A stretch of 51,210 nucleotides of DNA, taken from assembly GCA_016781105.1 (NCBI GenBank), contig JADDRA010000040.1:1-51210 (forward strand). Reading direction: 5' to 3'. Position 1 is the stretch's first letter; each line of letters opens with the position of its first letter. The position numbers were made by a program, and so were the translations under genes. The notes under the pieces are model-generated. The model saw only the letters and a program-made list of their open reading frames with translations, was not told where the DNA came from and searched no databases. Shown piece by piece: positions 44,305 to 51,210 of this stretch. Source of the DNA: Actinomycetota bacterium (GTDB lineage Bacteria; Actinomycetota; Acidimicrobiia; Acidimicrobiales; CADCSY01).

Positions 44305-45585
44305 GCTCCTCCCGGCCCGCGGCGCTGTGCGCCGGGCCAGGCGCTCGGCGGCCCGGGCCCGCCCCGCAGCCACGGTCGAGGCCAGGGGGGCGGTGCTGAC
44401 CCGCCGGCCGGTGGCGTAGAGGAAGGCCGCCATCCCGGTGACGGCCCCGATGGCGACGTAGCCCAGGTCGAGGGGCACGGCCACGACCACGGGCACGAAC
44501 GCCCCCGCCACCCACAGCACCTGGAAGCGGGCCTCGAAGCGAGCGAAGGAGGCACCCTGGTTGGCGTCGGGGGCGTCACGCTGGACGATGGAGTCGAAGC
44601 ACAGCCGCCCCGCCGTCGCCCCCAGCCCGACGACGGCGGCCAGCGCGGCCGCCGAGACCCGGCCCCCCACCCAGAGCAGGGCCAGCGCGCTGAGGGCCAC
44701 CACGACCAGCGACCCCAACAGGATGCGCTCCTCGGGAACCCGGCGGCGCAGCCAGGGGGCCAGGGTGGCCCCGGCCAAGGCGCCCAGGGCACTGGCGGCG
44801 ACGACCAGCCCGAACCACCAGGCGGGCGCGTCCTCGGCCCGCAGGGCGAAGGCGACCAGGAACGACAGGAACCCCACCACCGCCCGCAGCACGGCCATGG
44901 CGCTGGCCGCCAGCAGGATCCCCGCCCCCCGCAGCTCGGCCCGCTCGGCCGACGTCGCCGGCGCGGCCGCCACCCGGGTGCGGGGGATGCGGGAGGCGGC
45001 CACGGTGGCGGCGATGAACACGAGGGTGGCCAGCCCGAGGACCCACGACGGGCCGAGCTGGAGCAGGGCCACCCCGGGGACGGCAGCCAGCAGCCCGACG
45101 ATGCCGCTGATCAGGACCAGCTTGGAGTTGGCCTCCACCAGCTGGGACTCGTCCCGAACCAGGCCGGGCACGAGGGACGCCCGGGCGACCTGGTAGCCCC
45201 GGGCCAGCACGAGCACGCTGAAGGCCTCGGGGAACAGCAGCAGGCCGTCGACGTCGTCCACCATGAGGAGGCAGATGACCGCCCGGACGGCAGCCGAGAG
45301 CACGACCATCGAGCGCCGGCCACCCGCCCGAGCGTCGATCCAGGGGCCGATGAGGGGGGCCACCACGGCGAAGGGGGCCATGGTGAGGAGCAGGTACAGC
45401 GCCACCCGGGTGCGGGCCGCGTCGGGCGAGATGGAGAAGAACAGCGACCCGGCCAGGGCGGTGGCGACCAGGGCGTCGCCGGCGGTCGACAGGGCGTGGG
45501 TGCGGGCCAGGCGTGCGAACGGAGGTGGGACCGCCACCGGCGGCGGGGGGCTGCGCAGCGCACGCCATCCGGCCGGGGCGTCCAC
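44293..45585 (-). CDS. MFS family membrane transporter
   Basis: A 430-residue protein with about twelve hydrophobic segments. The N-terminal pattern LARTHALSTAGDALVATALAGSLFFSISPDAARTRVALYLLLTMAPFAVVAPLIGPWIDARAGGRR contains a motif-A-like GPWIDARAGGRRSM loop between helices 2 and 3. This resembles the MFS_3-type exporters. An Ala/Arg-rich cytoplasmic tail ends the protein. GTG 45585 has TACCAT six bases upstream. The stop overlaps a minicistron that leads to the phosphoesterase gene. The substrate is unknown. Confidence 0.82.
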   Translation of the reverse strand: MDAPAGWRALRSPPPPVAVPPPFARLARTHALSTAGDALVATALAGSLFFSISPDAARTRVALYLLLTMAPFAVVAPLIGPWIDARAGGRRSMVVLSAAVRAVICLLMVDDVDGLLLFPEAFSVLVLARGYQVARASLVPGLVRDESQLVEANSKLVLISGIVGLLAAVPGVALLQLGPSWVLGLATLVFIAATVAASRIPRTRVAAAPATSAERAELRGAGILLAASAMAVLRAVVGFLSFLVAFALRAEDAPAWWFGLVVAASALGALAGATLAPWLRRRVPEERILLGSLVVVALSALALLWVGGRVSAAALAAVVGLGATAGRLCFDSIVQRDAPDANQGASFARFEARFQVLWVAGAFVPVVVAVPLDLGYVAIGAVTGMAAFLYATGRRVSTAPLASTVAAGRARAAERLARRTAPRAGRSPEP

Positions 45586-45591
45586 GGCGCC

Positions 45592-45597
45592 ATGGTA
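45592..45597 (-). promoter_or_regulatory. -10 box for the MFS/phosphoesterase unit
   Basis: TACCAT ends six bases before the GTG at 45585. Confidence 0.5.
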
Positions 45598-45633
45598 GGG
45601 CGGGCCTCCCGGCGCCCCCCGCCGTCCGTGCGC

Positions 45634-46062
45634 TCAGGCCGATCCGAGCTCGTCGACCCACGCCACCACCGCGTCGACGAAGGCGGCCAGGTCGTCGAGC
45701 CGGTCGAGGTTGTCCACCACCAGGCAGTCGTCCACAGTGACGTACTCGTGCACCAGCACGTTGCGAAACCCGGCGGCGCGCGCCAAACGGGCGCCGAGCT
45801 GTCCCTCGAGGACGCCGTGGCGGACCAGGATGCGAAAGGCGTCGGCGTTGCTGGCCGGCGCCGCCCAGGACTCCGAGGCGCACAGGTGGTGGGCGACGTC
45901 GACGCAGCCCTCGATGGCGGTGACGAAGAAGTACTTCACCGCGGCCAGCCGGTCGATGTCACCCAGCAGCTCCCCGCGGTCGAGGAGGGCTCGCTGGGCG
46001 AGGAGGGTGAGGTCGTCGGTCACCCCCTGGAGCAGCCGGCGGACGCGCGCCTCGTCGACCAC
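45634..46062 (-). CDS. hepT: HepT-type ribonuclease toxin
   Basis: A 142-residue helical HEPN-fold protein. It has the HEPN RNase signature RNVLVHEY (R-x4-H-x-Y) near residue 106. In known pairs the tyrosine is modified by the MntA nucleotidyltransferase to silence the toxin. The GTG start shares one base with the MntA stop (TAGTG), so antitoxin is translated just before toxin. Free HepT cleaves RNA. Family context is strong because both partners are adjacent. Confidence 0.86.
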   Translation of the reverse strand: MVDEARVRRLLQGVTDDLTLLAQRALLDRGELLGDIDRLAAVKYFFVTAIEGCVDVAHHLCASESWAAPASNADAFRILVRHGVLEGQLGARLARAAGFRNVLVHEYVTVDDCLVVDNLDRLDDLAAFVDAVVAWVDELGSA

Positions 46063-46451
46063 TACCGGTCCCGGCCCAGGCGGGCCTGGACGAACACGCG
46101 CCGGAGCCGCTCCTGGCGAGGTTGCTCGTCGAGGTGGAGCTTGCGGGTCTGGGCCTGCCAGCGGACCCGAGCCACCGGATCGTCCTCGAAGAGCAGCCGG
46201 CCGCCGAGCGCCACCCGCCCGGCCAGCTCCAGGGGGGCGTGGTCGAGCACGAGCAGGTCGACCCCCTCGGGAACCTCGACCACCCCCCACGGCTCGTCCA
46301 GCTCCCGCCCCCACCAGGCGGCCACGTCGAGGTCGCGCTCGGGCCGGCCCCGGGCTGCGCCGTCGGCCCGGCTCCCGTGCACGAAGGCGAAGCGGGCCCC
46401 GGCCCGGCGCAGGGCGACGACGGCCTGCGCCTCCAGGTCGGGCTGGTCCAC
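46062..46451 (-). CDS. mntA: MntA-type nucleotidyltransferase antitoxin
   Basis: A 129-residue minimal nucleotidyltransferase. The active-site motif is VHGSRADG...RDLDVAAW, with GS and DxD separated by 12 residues rather than the 10 usually given for MntA, and a third acidic site in GVDLLVLDHAPLEL. It should add AMP to the HepT tyrosine and neutralise it. GTG 46451 has CACACT six bases upstream, giving the pair its own promoter downstream of the two-component genes. Confidence 0.86.
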   Translation of the reverse strand: MDQPDLEAQAVVALRRAGARFAFVHGSRADGAARGRPERDLDVAAWWGRELDEPWGVVEVPEGVDLLVLDHAPLELAGRVALGGRLLFEDDPVARVRWQAQTRKLHLDEQPRQERLRRVFVQARLGRDR

Positions 46452-46457
46452 CGGCCC

Positions 46458-46463
46458 AGTGTG
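46458..46463 (-). promoter_or_regulatory. -10-like box for the mntA-hepT pair
   Basis: CACACT ends six bases before the mntA GTG. Confidence 0.4.
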
Positions 46464-46479
46464 GCGCGGCCGGTCCCGG

Positions 46480-47199
46480 TCAGGCCCGGGGACGCTCGTA
46501 CTTGTAGCCCAGGCCCCGGATGGTGACGATGCGGGACGGGGCGCCGGGGTCGTCCTCGACCTTGGCCCGCAGGCGCTTGACGTGCACGTCGAGGGTCTTG
46601 GTGTCGCCGACGTAGTCGGCGCCCCACACCCGGTTGATGAGGGTTTCGCGGGTGAGCACCCGCCCGGCGTTGGCCAAGAGCAGCTCCAGCAGCTCGAACT
46701 CCTTGAGGGGCATGGCCACCTCGGCCCCCCTGATCCGCACCTCGTGGCGCTCGGCGTCGAGGTGCACGTCGCCCACCTCGACCATCCCCTCGGTGCCCTC
46801 GTCGACCCCGCCTGCGTTCAGCGGCGCCCGGCGCAGGATGGCCCGGATCCGGGCGACCAGCTCCCGCAGCCGGTAGGGCTTGGCCACGTAGTCGTCGGCC
46901 CCCACCTCCAGGCCCACCACGGTGTCGATCTCCGACGACCGGGCGCTGACCATGATGATGGGGACCTGGGAGCGGCTGCGCAGGCGCCGGCACACGTCGA
47001 GGCCCGACACCCGGGGCAGCATGACGTCGAGCAGGACGAGGTCGGGCTGCACCAGATCGAACAGCTCCAGGGCCTCGGCCCCGTCCCGGGCAACCCGGAC
47101 CCGGTAGCCCTCGCGCTGCAGCCCGACGACCAGGGCGTCGACGAAGGACTCCTCGTCCTCCACCAGCAACAGCGTGGGGGGCGCCGCCGCCGTGCTCAC
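46480..47199 (-). CDS. OmpR/PhoB-family response regulator, RegX3-like
   Basis: A 239-residue regulator. The receiver domain has the acidic pair VEDEE, the phosphorylated D58 in LVLLDVMLPRVSG, the Ser switch (MVSARSSE) and lysine in DDYVAKPY. The C-terminal winged helix (EVAMPLKEFELLELLLANAGRVLTRETLINRVWGADYVGDTKTLDVHVKRLRAKVE) is of the PhoB type. The GTG start overlaps the kinase stop by four bases. Its place behind phoU and pstB suggests control of phosphate uptake genes, as for SenX3-RegX3. Confidence 0.92.
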   Translation of the reverse strand: MSTAAAPPTLLLVEDEESFVDALVVGLQREGYRVRVARDGAEALELFDLVQPDLVLLDVMLPRVSGLDVCRRLRSRSQVPIIMVSARSSEIDTVVGLEVGADDYVAKPYRLRELVARIRAILRRAPLNAGGVDEGTEGMVEVGDVHLDAERHEVRIRGAEVAMPLKEFELLELLLANAGRVLTRETLINRVWGADYVGDTKTLDVHVKRLRAKVEDDPGAPSRIVTIRGLGYKYERPRA

Positions 47200-48419
47200 C
47201 GGGACTCCACCTCGACGGGGACCACCACCCGACCCGAGGGAACGGGGCCACCCGACGGAAACGCCGAGGGCAGTCGCAGGGTGAACACCGAGCCTTCTCC
47301 CTCCCGCGACGTCACCCTGACCTCGCCCTTGTGGTTGGTGGCCACGTGACGGACGATGGCCAGGCCCAGCCCGGTCCCCCCCGTCTCCCGGCTGCGGGCC
47401 CGGTCGACCCGGTAGAAGCGCTCGAAGACCCGCTCCAGGTCCCGACCGGGGATGCCGATGCCCTGGTCGCGCACCTCCACCTCCACCATCTCGCCCTCGA
47501 CCCGTGAGCGCAGCTCGACCGGAGAGCCCTCCTCGCTGTACTTGCAGGCGTTCTCCAACAGGTTGGCCACGGCCGACATCAGCTGGCGCCGGTCGCCCCG
47601 CACCGCGTGCGATCGGACGACGTCGGAGGTGTCGACCTGGATGCCCCTTCTCTGGGCGAGCGGGCGCACCCGTTCGACCGCCTCGCTCACCACCTCGTGC
47701 ACCGGGACGGGCTCGTGCCGGGGGGCCTCCTCGGCCTCGATCCGGCTGAGGTCGAGGAGGTCGTCGATGATGCGCCCGACCCGCAAGGCCTCCTCGGTCA
47801 TGCGGGCGGCCAGGCGTCGCACCACCTCGGCATCGTCCTCGATGCTGATGGTGTCGGCCAGCAGCCCGAGCGCCCCCACCGGCGTCTTGAGCTCATGGGT
47901 GATGTTGGTCACGAAGTCGCGGCGTACGGCCTCGAGGCGCCGCCGCTCGGACACGTCGTCGACGAGCACGAGCGCCCCGGCCGGGTGTGGGCCGTCCCCG
48001 AGGGTGACGGCCGACAGCAGCAGCACCCGCCGCGGGGGACCGTAGAGGTCGAGCGTGCGCCGCAGGGCGCCACCCTCGGCCAGGGCGGCGAACTGCTCCT
48101 GGATGGCCTGCTCCACCAGCGCCTCGCCGTGGCGGCCCCGTACGTACGCCAGCGCAGCCTGGTTGCGGAACACCTCCCGGCCGGCCTCGTCGCGCACCAC
48201 CACCCCCTGGGAGACGGCCTCGAGCGCGCCGGCGAGGCGCGCCCGCGCCGCTTCGGCCTCACGCAGGCCCTCGGGCTCGTGCGCCTGCTCGGGCCCCGAG
48301 GACACCTCGGACTCGAGCCGGACCCGCAGCCTGCGGTAGGAGGCCACGCTCGCCACCACTGTCGTGGCCAGGGCCACCACCAGCAGGACCACCGTGACCA
48401 CGACCAGCGGGGATCCCAC
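47196..48419 (-). CDS. Sensor histidine kinase, SenX3/PhoR-like
   Basis: A 407-residue kinase. One N-terminal membrane helix (about 4-26) is followed by a PAS-like domain (about 65-165, ALEAVSQGVVVRDEAGREVFRN), the dimerisation/phosphoacceptor segment FVTNITHELKTPVGAL, then the ATP-binding domain with N box (LLENACKYSEEG), G1 (DQGIGIPG) and G2 (GTGLGLAI). This is the SenX3/PhoR layout. GTG 48419 is preceded by CGGAGG, ten bases after the surE stop. It most likely senses phosphate supply through the Pst transporter and PhoU. Confidence 0.9.
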   Translation of the reverse strand: MGSPLVVVTVVLLVVALATTVVASVASYRRLRVRLESEVSSGPEQAHEPEGLREAEAARARLAGALEAVSQGVVVRDEAGREVFRNQAALAYVRGRHGEALVEQAIQEQFAALAEGGALRRTLDLYGPPRRVLLLSAVTLGDGPHPAGALVLVDDVSERRRLEAVRRDFVTNITHELKTPVGALGLLADTISIEDDAEVVRRLAARMTEEALRVGRIIDDLLDLSRIEAEEAPRHEPVPVHEVVSEAVERVRPLAQRRGIQVDTSDVVRSHAVRGDRRQLMSAVANLLENACKYSEEGSPVELRSRVEGEMVEVEVRDQGIGIPGRDLERVFERFYRVDRARSRETGGTGLGLAIVRHVATNHKGEVRVTSREGEGSVFTLRLPSAFPSGGPVPSGRVVVPVEVESR

Positions 48420-48429
48420 CAGGCCTCCG

Positions 48430-49245
48430 CTAGCCCGTGCGCACCGGGAAGCGCTGCTCGACGGCGGCGACCGCGTCGGGTCGGGCCACGGCCCCCAGCC
48501 CGGTGAGGCAGGTCAGCGTGGCGTACCCGGCCCTCAGGAGCCCGGTGTCGCTGTCGCTGGGGACGTCGTCGCTGGGGACGTCGTCGCCGGTGACATCGTC
48601 GCCCGACACGCCCTCTCCATCGCCCGTCAGCTCCATCTGCAGCCCGCCCTTGGCCTCCACCACGGCGGCCCGCACCGTGCCGAACGGGGCCAGACCAGCG
48701 TCCCGGACACCCCGGACCTCCTCCAGGGCGAGGTCGGGGGCGTTGAGGTTGACCACCTGGGGCGCCGGCTGGGCCGCCAGCCAGTCGAGAGCGGGCACGG
48801 CCAGGGCGGTGGCGGTCGGCCACCGGAAGGGGCGGCCCAGGGCCTGGCTCACCGCCAGGCCTGAGCGCCCGAAGTTGGCCGCCGTCAACGCCGCCCCCAC
48901 CGTGCCCGAGTGCAGGACCGCCCGCCCCGTGTTGGCTCCTGCGTTGATGCCGGACACGACCAGATCGGGGGCAGGGCCGAAGCCGCCCAGGCAGGCGACG
49001 ATGACGACCAGCGCCGGGGAGGCCACCACCGAGTAGCAGGTGGCGCCCTCGAGGCCCTCCGGCTCGACCGGCTGCACCTCGATGGTCTCGTCCAGGTGCA
49101 TGCCGCCGATGGCCGCGCTGGCGCCGCTGCGGTCGTCGGCCGGCGCCGCCACCACCACCTCGTGACCGGCGTCGAGCAGGGCCGCAGCGAGCGCGGCGAT
49201 GCCGGGGGCGCCCACGCCGTCGTCGTTGGTCACCAGCAGGCGCAT
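48430..49245 (-). CDS. surE: 5'/3'-nucleotidase SurE
   Basis: A 271-residue metal-dependent nucleotidase that releases phosphate from nucleoside monophosphates or short polyphosphate. The metal site is visible: VTNDDG (D8, D9), the serine in DDRSGAS, and the asparagine in SGINAGANTG. A C-terminal acidic insert (GVSGDDVTGDDVPSDDVPSD) is encoded by a tandem repeat and is not part of the usual fold. ATG overlaps the phoU stop by one base (TGATG). Position in the pho operon fits a phosphate-scavenging role. Confidence 0.92.
   Translation of the reverse strand: MRLLVTNDDGVGAPGIAALAAALLDAGHEVVVAAPADDRSGASAAIGGMHLDETIEVQPVEPEGLEGATCYSVVASPALVVIVACLGGFGPAPDLVVSGINAGANTGRAVLHSGTVGAALTAANFGRSGLAVSQALGRPFRWPTATALAVPALDWLAAQPAPQVVNLNAPDLALEEVRGVRDAGLAPFGTVRAAVVEAKGGLQMELTGDGEGVSGDDVTGDDVPSDDVPSDSDTGLLRAGYATLTCLTGLGAVARPDAVAAVEQRFPVRTG
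48553..48612. repeat. 15-base minisatellite in surE
   Basis: Four units of 15 bases (GTCGCTGGGGACGTC twice exactly, then two diverged copies) encode the repeated Asp-Asp-Val segment of SurE on the minus strand. All units keep the frame. Confidence 0.75.
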
Positions 49246-50027
49246 CAGGCCGGCTCAGACCGCGAGCTCGGGCTGCTCCCGGCCCCGTCGCCACCAGCGT
49301 CCGACGTCGCCCCGCCGGCACCGCCGTCGGTTTCGCGCACCCGCTGGCGGGCGGCCGCGTCGTGCTCGGGGAGCCATCCCGTCACCAGGTACTGCACCCG
49401 CTCGCCGACGTTGACGGCGTGGTCGCCGATGCGCTCGTAGAACCGCCCCACCAGGGCCAGCTGGACTGCCACCTTGAGGGCCGTCACGCCTTCACCGTGC
49501 GCCTCGAAGATGGTCTGGATGAAGTCGACGTGGAGGTCATCGACCGTGTCGTCCATGTCGTCGATGGCGGCGGCCAGGCTGTCGTCCCGCTCGACGTAGG
49601 CATCGATGGAGAGCCGGAACAGGCGGTGCACCTGCTCCCCCAACCGCTCGATCAGCCCCCGCAGCCGGGGGTCGAGCTCGACGCCGTAGAGGCGCCGGGC
49701 CGCCTTCATGATGTTGACCACCAGACCGCCCGACCGCTGGATCTCGGCGGCCAGCCGGGCCGCGGTGACGACCGCCCGCAGGTCGGTGGCCATGGGCTGC
49801 TGCAGGGTCAGGAGCTGGTAGCAGCGCTCCTCGATGTCGAGCGTGAGGGCGTCGAGGGTGACCTCACCGGCGATGATCTCTTCGGCCACCCGCAGGTCGC
49901 CGTCGAGCAGGGCTTCGGTGGCCTTGCCCAGCGACTCGCTGACCATCCCGGCCAGGCGGACGATGTCGTGGCTGACCTCGTCGAGGGACTGGTGGAAGCT
50001 CTTGCGGATCTCCACCCGGCCGGCCAC
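49245..50027 (-). CDS. phoU: Phosphate transport regulator PhoU
   Basis: A 260-residue helical protein with the two PhoU repeats: the first around FHQSLDEVSHDIVRLAGMVSESLGKATEALLDGD, the second around LFRLSIDAYVERDDSLAAAIDDMDDTVDDLH, with the metal-binding acidic motif ExxxD and GRFYERIGDHAVNVGERV. PhoU connects the Pst transporter to the sensor kinase and keeps the regulon off when phosphate is plentiful. A Gly/Ser-rich tail of about 35 residues is extra. GTG 50027 is two bases after the preceding stop. Confidence 0.93.
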   Translation of the reverse strand: MAGRVEIRKSFHQSLDEVSHDIVRLAGMVSESLGKATEALLDGDLRVAEEIIAGEVTLDALTLDIEERCYQLLTLQQPMATDLRAVVTAARLAAEIQRSGGLVVNIMKAARRLYGVELDPRLRGLIERLGEQVHRLFRLSIDAYVERDDSLAAAIDDMDDTVDDLHVDFIQTIFEAHGEGVTALKVAVQLALVGRFYERIGDHAVNVGERVQYLVTGWLPEHDAAARQRVRETDGGAGGATSDAGGDGAGSSPSSRSEPA

Positions 50028-50029
50028 GG

Positions 50030-50299
50030 CTAGCGCACCTCGGCGGTGAGGCGGGCGGGGTCACCGGTGAGCAGTTCGCGCACGAGGGCGCTGCGGTACA
50101 GGTCCTGGGCCACCTCGGCCATGTCGCCGAGGGTACGGAACAGCTGGGTGTCTGCCACCGGGAGTGGGACCTCGGGCGCCTGCTCGGCCACCCGTACGGC
50201 CATGACCTCGACCTGGAGGCGCAGCCGGTCGAGCTCGGCGTCGACGTGCGACCGTGCCCGCTGGCCACCCGCGCTCCCCGGCCCGGTCGTCGTCGTCAT
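50030..50299 (-). CDS. Small protein of unknown function between pstB and phoU
   Basis: An 89-residue protein. A Gly/Thr/Ser-rich start is followed by two helices (VDAELDRLRLQVEVMAVRVAEQAP and FRTLGDMAEVAQDLYRSALVRELL) with regular hydrophobic spacing, a short coiled-coil-like pattern. AGAGGAAGGA lies just before the ATG. Its place between pstB and phoU on the same strand suggests a role in phosphate signalling or transport, but no family is recognised. Confidence 0.65.
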   Translation of the reverse strand: MTTTTGPGSAGGQRARSHVDAELDRLRLQVEVMAVRVAEQAPEVPLPVADTQLFRTLGDMAEVAQDLYRSALVRELLTGDPARLTAEVR

Positions 50300-50323
50300 C
50301 GGTGTCCTTCCTCTGGAACTTCG

Positions 50324-51208
50324 TCAGCCGAAGCGGCCGGTGACGTAGTTCTCCGTGCGCTCGTCCGAGGGGTTGGAGAACATCTTCTCGGTCTGGTCGA
50401 ACTCCACCAGGATCCCGGTGCGGGTGTCGCTGGTCTCGTTGACCTCGGTGGTGAAGAAGGCGCAGCGGTCGCTCACTCGCGCCGCCTGTTGCATGTTGTG
50501 GGTCACGATGATGATGGTGTAGCTGCTCTTGATCTCATCCATGAGGTCCTCGATGCGCCCGGTGGCGATGGGGTCCAGCGCCGAGCAGGGCTCGTCCATG
50601 AGGATCACCTCGGGGTCGACGGCCAGGGCCCGGGCGATGCACAGCCGTTGCTGCTGGCCGCCCGAGAGGCCCAGGGCCGAGGCCTTGAGCCGGTCCTTGA
50701 CCTCGTCCCACAGCGCCGCCCGCCGCAGGGCCCCCTCGACGACCCCGTCCAGGTCCTGCTTCTGCCCCGAGATCCGGGGGCCGTAGGCCACGTTGTCGTA
50801 GATCGACTTGGGGAACGGGTTGGGCTTCTGGAAGACCATTCCGATCCGCCGCCGGACCTCGACGGGGTTGACGCCGTCCTCGTAGAGGTCGACCCCGTGG
50901 TAGGAGATCCTCCCCTCGATGCGCGCCGTCTCGATCAGGTCGTTCATGCGGTTGAAGCAGCGCAGCATGGTGGTCTTGCCGCAGCCCGACGGGCCGATGA
51001 AGGCGGTGATCTCCTGCTCGCCCACCTGCATGTGCACGTTGCGCACGGCCCGGAAGCCGCCGTAGTAGACGCTCAGGTCCTCGACGTCGAACACCGCGTG
51101 CGCGGCCGCGCCCCCGGGGCCGTCCCCGGTCGAGGGACGGACGTCGACGACTCCGTCGGTCACGGGGTCGGCGGTCACCGGAACGGTCAGGCTGGTGGGG
51201 TCGGCCAA
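50324..51208 (-). CDS. pstB: Phosphate ABC transporter ATP-binding protein PstB (5' end may extend past the window)
   Basis: At least 294 residues. Walker A is GPSGCGKT, the Q-loop [13 protein letters not shown] is the PstB-specific form, the signature [15 protein letters not shown], Walker [14 protein letters not shown], and the switch histidine in IVTHNMQQA. It powers high-affinity phosphate uptake by PstSCA. Family members begin near [11 protein letters not shown], so the first 40 residues are an extension; TTG at 51208 is the most upstream start visible and the real start is uncertain. It leads the phoU-surE-kinase-regulator gene run. Confidence 0.94.
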   Translation of the reverse strand: MADPTSLTVPVTADPVTDGVVDVRPSTGDGPGGAAAHAVFDVEDLSVYYGGFRAVRNVHMQVGEQEITAFIGPSGCGKTTMLRCFNRMNDLIETARIEGRISYHGVDLYEDGVNPVEVRRRIGMVFQKPNPFPKSIYDNVAYGPRISGQKQDLDGVVEGALRRAALWDEVKDRLKASALGLSGGQQQRLCIARALAVDPEVILMDEPCSALDPIATGRIEDLMDEIKSSYTIIIVTHNMQQAARVSDRCAFFTTEVNETSDTRTGILVEFDQTEKMFSNPSDERTENYVTGRFG

Positions 51209-51210
51209 GG

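Noticed and set aside
44233-47349. A 1038-codon open frame on the + strand opposite the phosphoesterase, MFS, HepT-MntA and regulator genes
   Set aside because: It is antisense to six well-supported genes, low in complexity (His, Gln, Gly, Arg) and without domains. Very high GC removes stop codons from shadow frames.
48553-48612. The SurE 15-base repeat as a CRISPR-like array
   Set aside because: Units are contiguous without spacers and encode an in-frame acidic loop.

Overview
The window is very GC-rich and densely coded on both strands, with GTG starts about as common as ATG. There is no rRNA, tRNA, CRISPR array, insertion sequence or prophage, and no gap of 300 bases without a gene. The content points to a high-GC actinomycete-phylum bacterium. 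The evidence is a gatC-gatA-gatB / ligA / mnmA / iscS neighbourhood, a MoxR-DUF58-DUF4129-DUF4350 operon beside SpoIIM and RDD genes, a PASTA kinase, a DUF2342 protein, a VapBC pair and a SenX3/RegX3-like system in a pho operon. The WRHPSE motif in the HtrA protein makes me lean towards the Acidimicrobiia (inference, moderate).

Layout. 1-1.8 kb: the end of a membrane permease gene and its ABC ATPase. 1.8-4.2 kb (minus): SGNH hydrolase, methyltransferase, mutY. 4.3-7.1 kb: an ion-channel-like protein, convergent with ilvD. 7.2-10.7 kb: an ATPase-permease-ATPase-permease ABC operon. 10.7-13.9 kb (minus): a copper locus (copZ, a secreted HLHP-repeat protein, a CopA-type ATPase) with several frame-breaking lesions behind two CsoR-like operators. 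13.9-18.0 kb: a small membrane protein, a MATE exporter, and an MFS exporter with a TetR regulator. 18.1-21.3 kb: gatCAB. 21.4-26.2 kb: VapBC, an esterase, an SCP2 protein, a PASTA kinase and two small genes. 26.2-32.0 kb: ligA, a three-gene unknown unit, mnmA and iscS. 32.0-39.4 kb: RDD, SpoIIM, an MT0933-type antitoxin, and the DUF58/MoxR/DUF4350/DUF4129/membrane-protein operon. 39.4-43.7 kb: methyltransferase, HtrA protease, epimerase, DUF2342 protein. 43.8-51.2 kb (minus): phosphoesterase, MFS protein, the HepT-MntA toxin-antitoxin pair, then response regulator, histidine kinase, surE, phoU, a small unknown gene and pstB.

Genes within operons are joined mostly by four-base GTGA overlaps or TAGTG junctions. 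First genes of transcription units usually lack a Shine-Dalgarno sequence and instead have a -10-like TANNNT box ending 6-8 bases before the start codon, the arrangement expected of leaderless transcripts. The most unusual observations are: (i) two junctions where the GTGA overlap has been tandemly duplicated, creating 5-6 codon minicistrons that relay translation to the next gene; (ii) local decay of the copper locus; (iii) long intergenic palindromes sharing a CGTTCT...GAACG core; (iv) a dense G-run tract between convergent genes; (v) a G8 tract at the junction of two small genes that one extra G would fuse.
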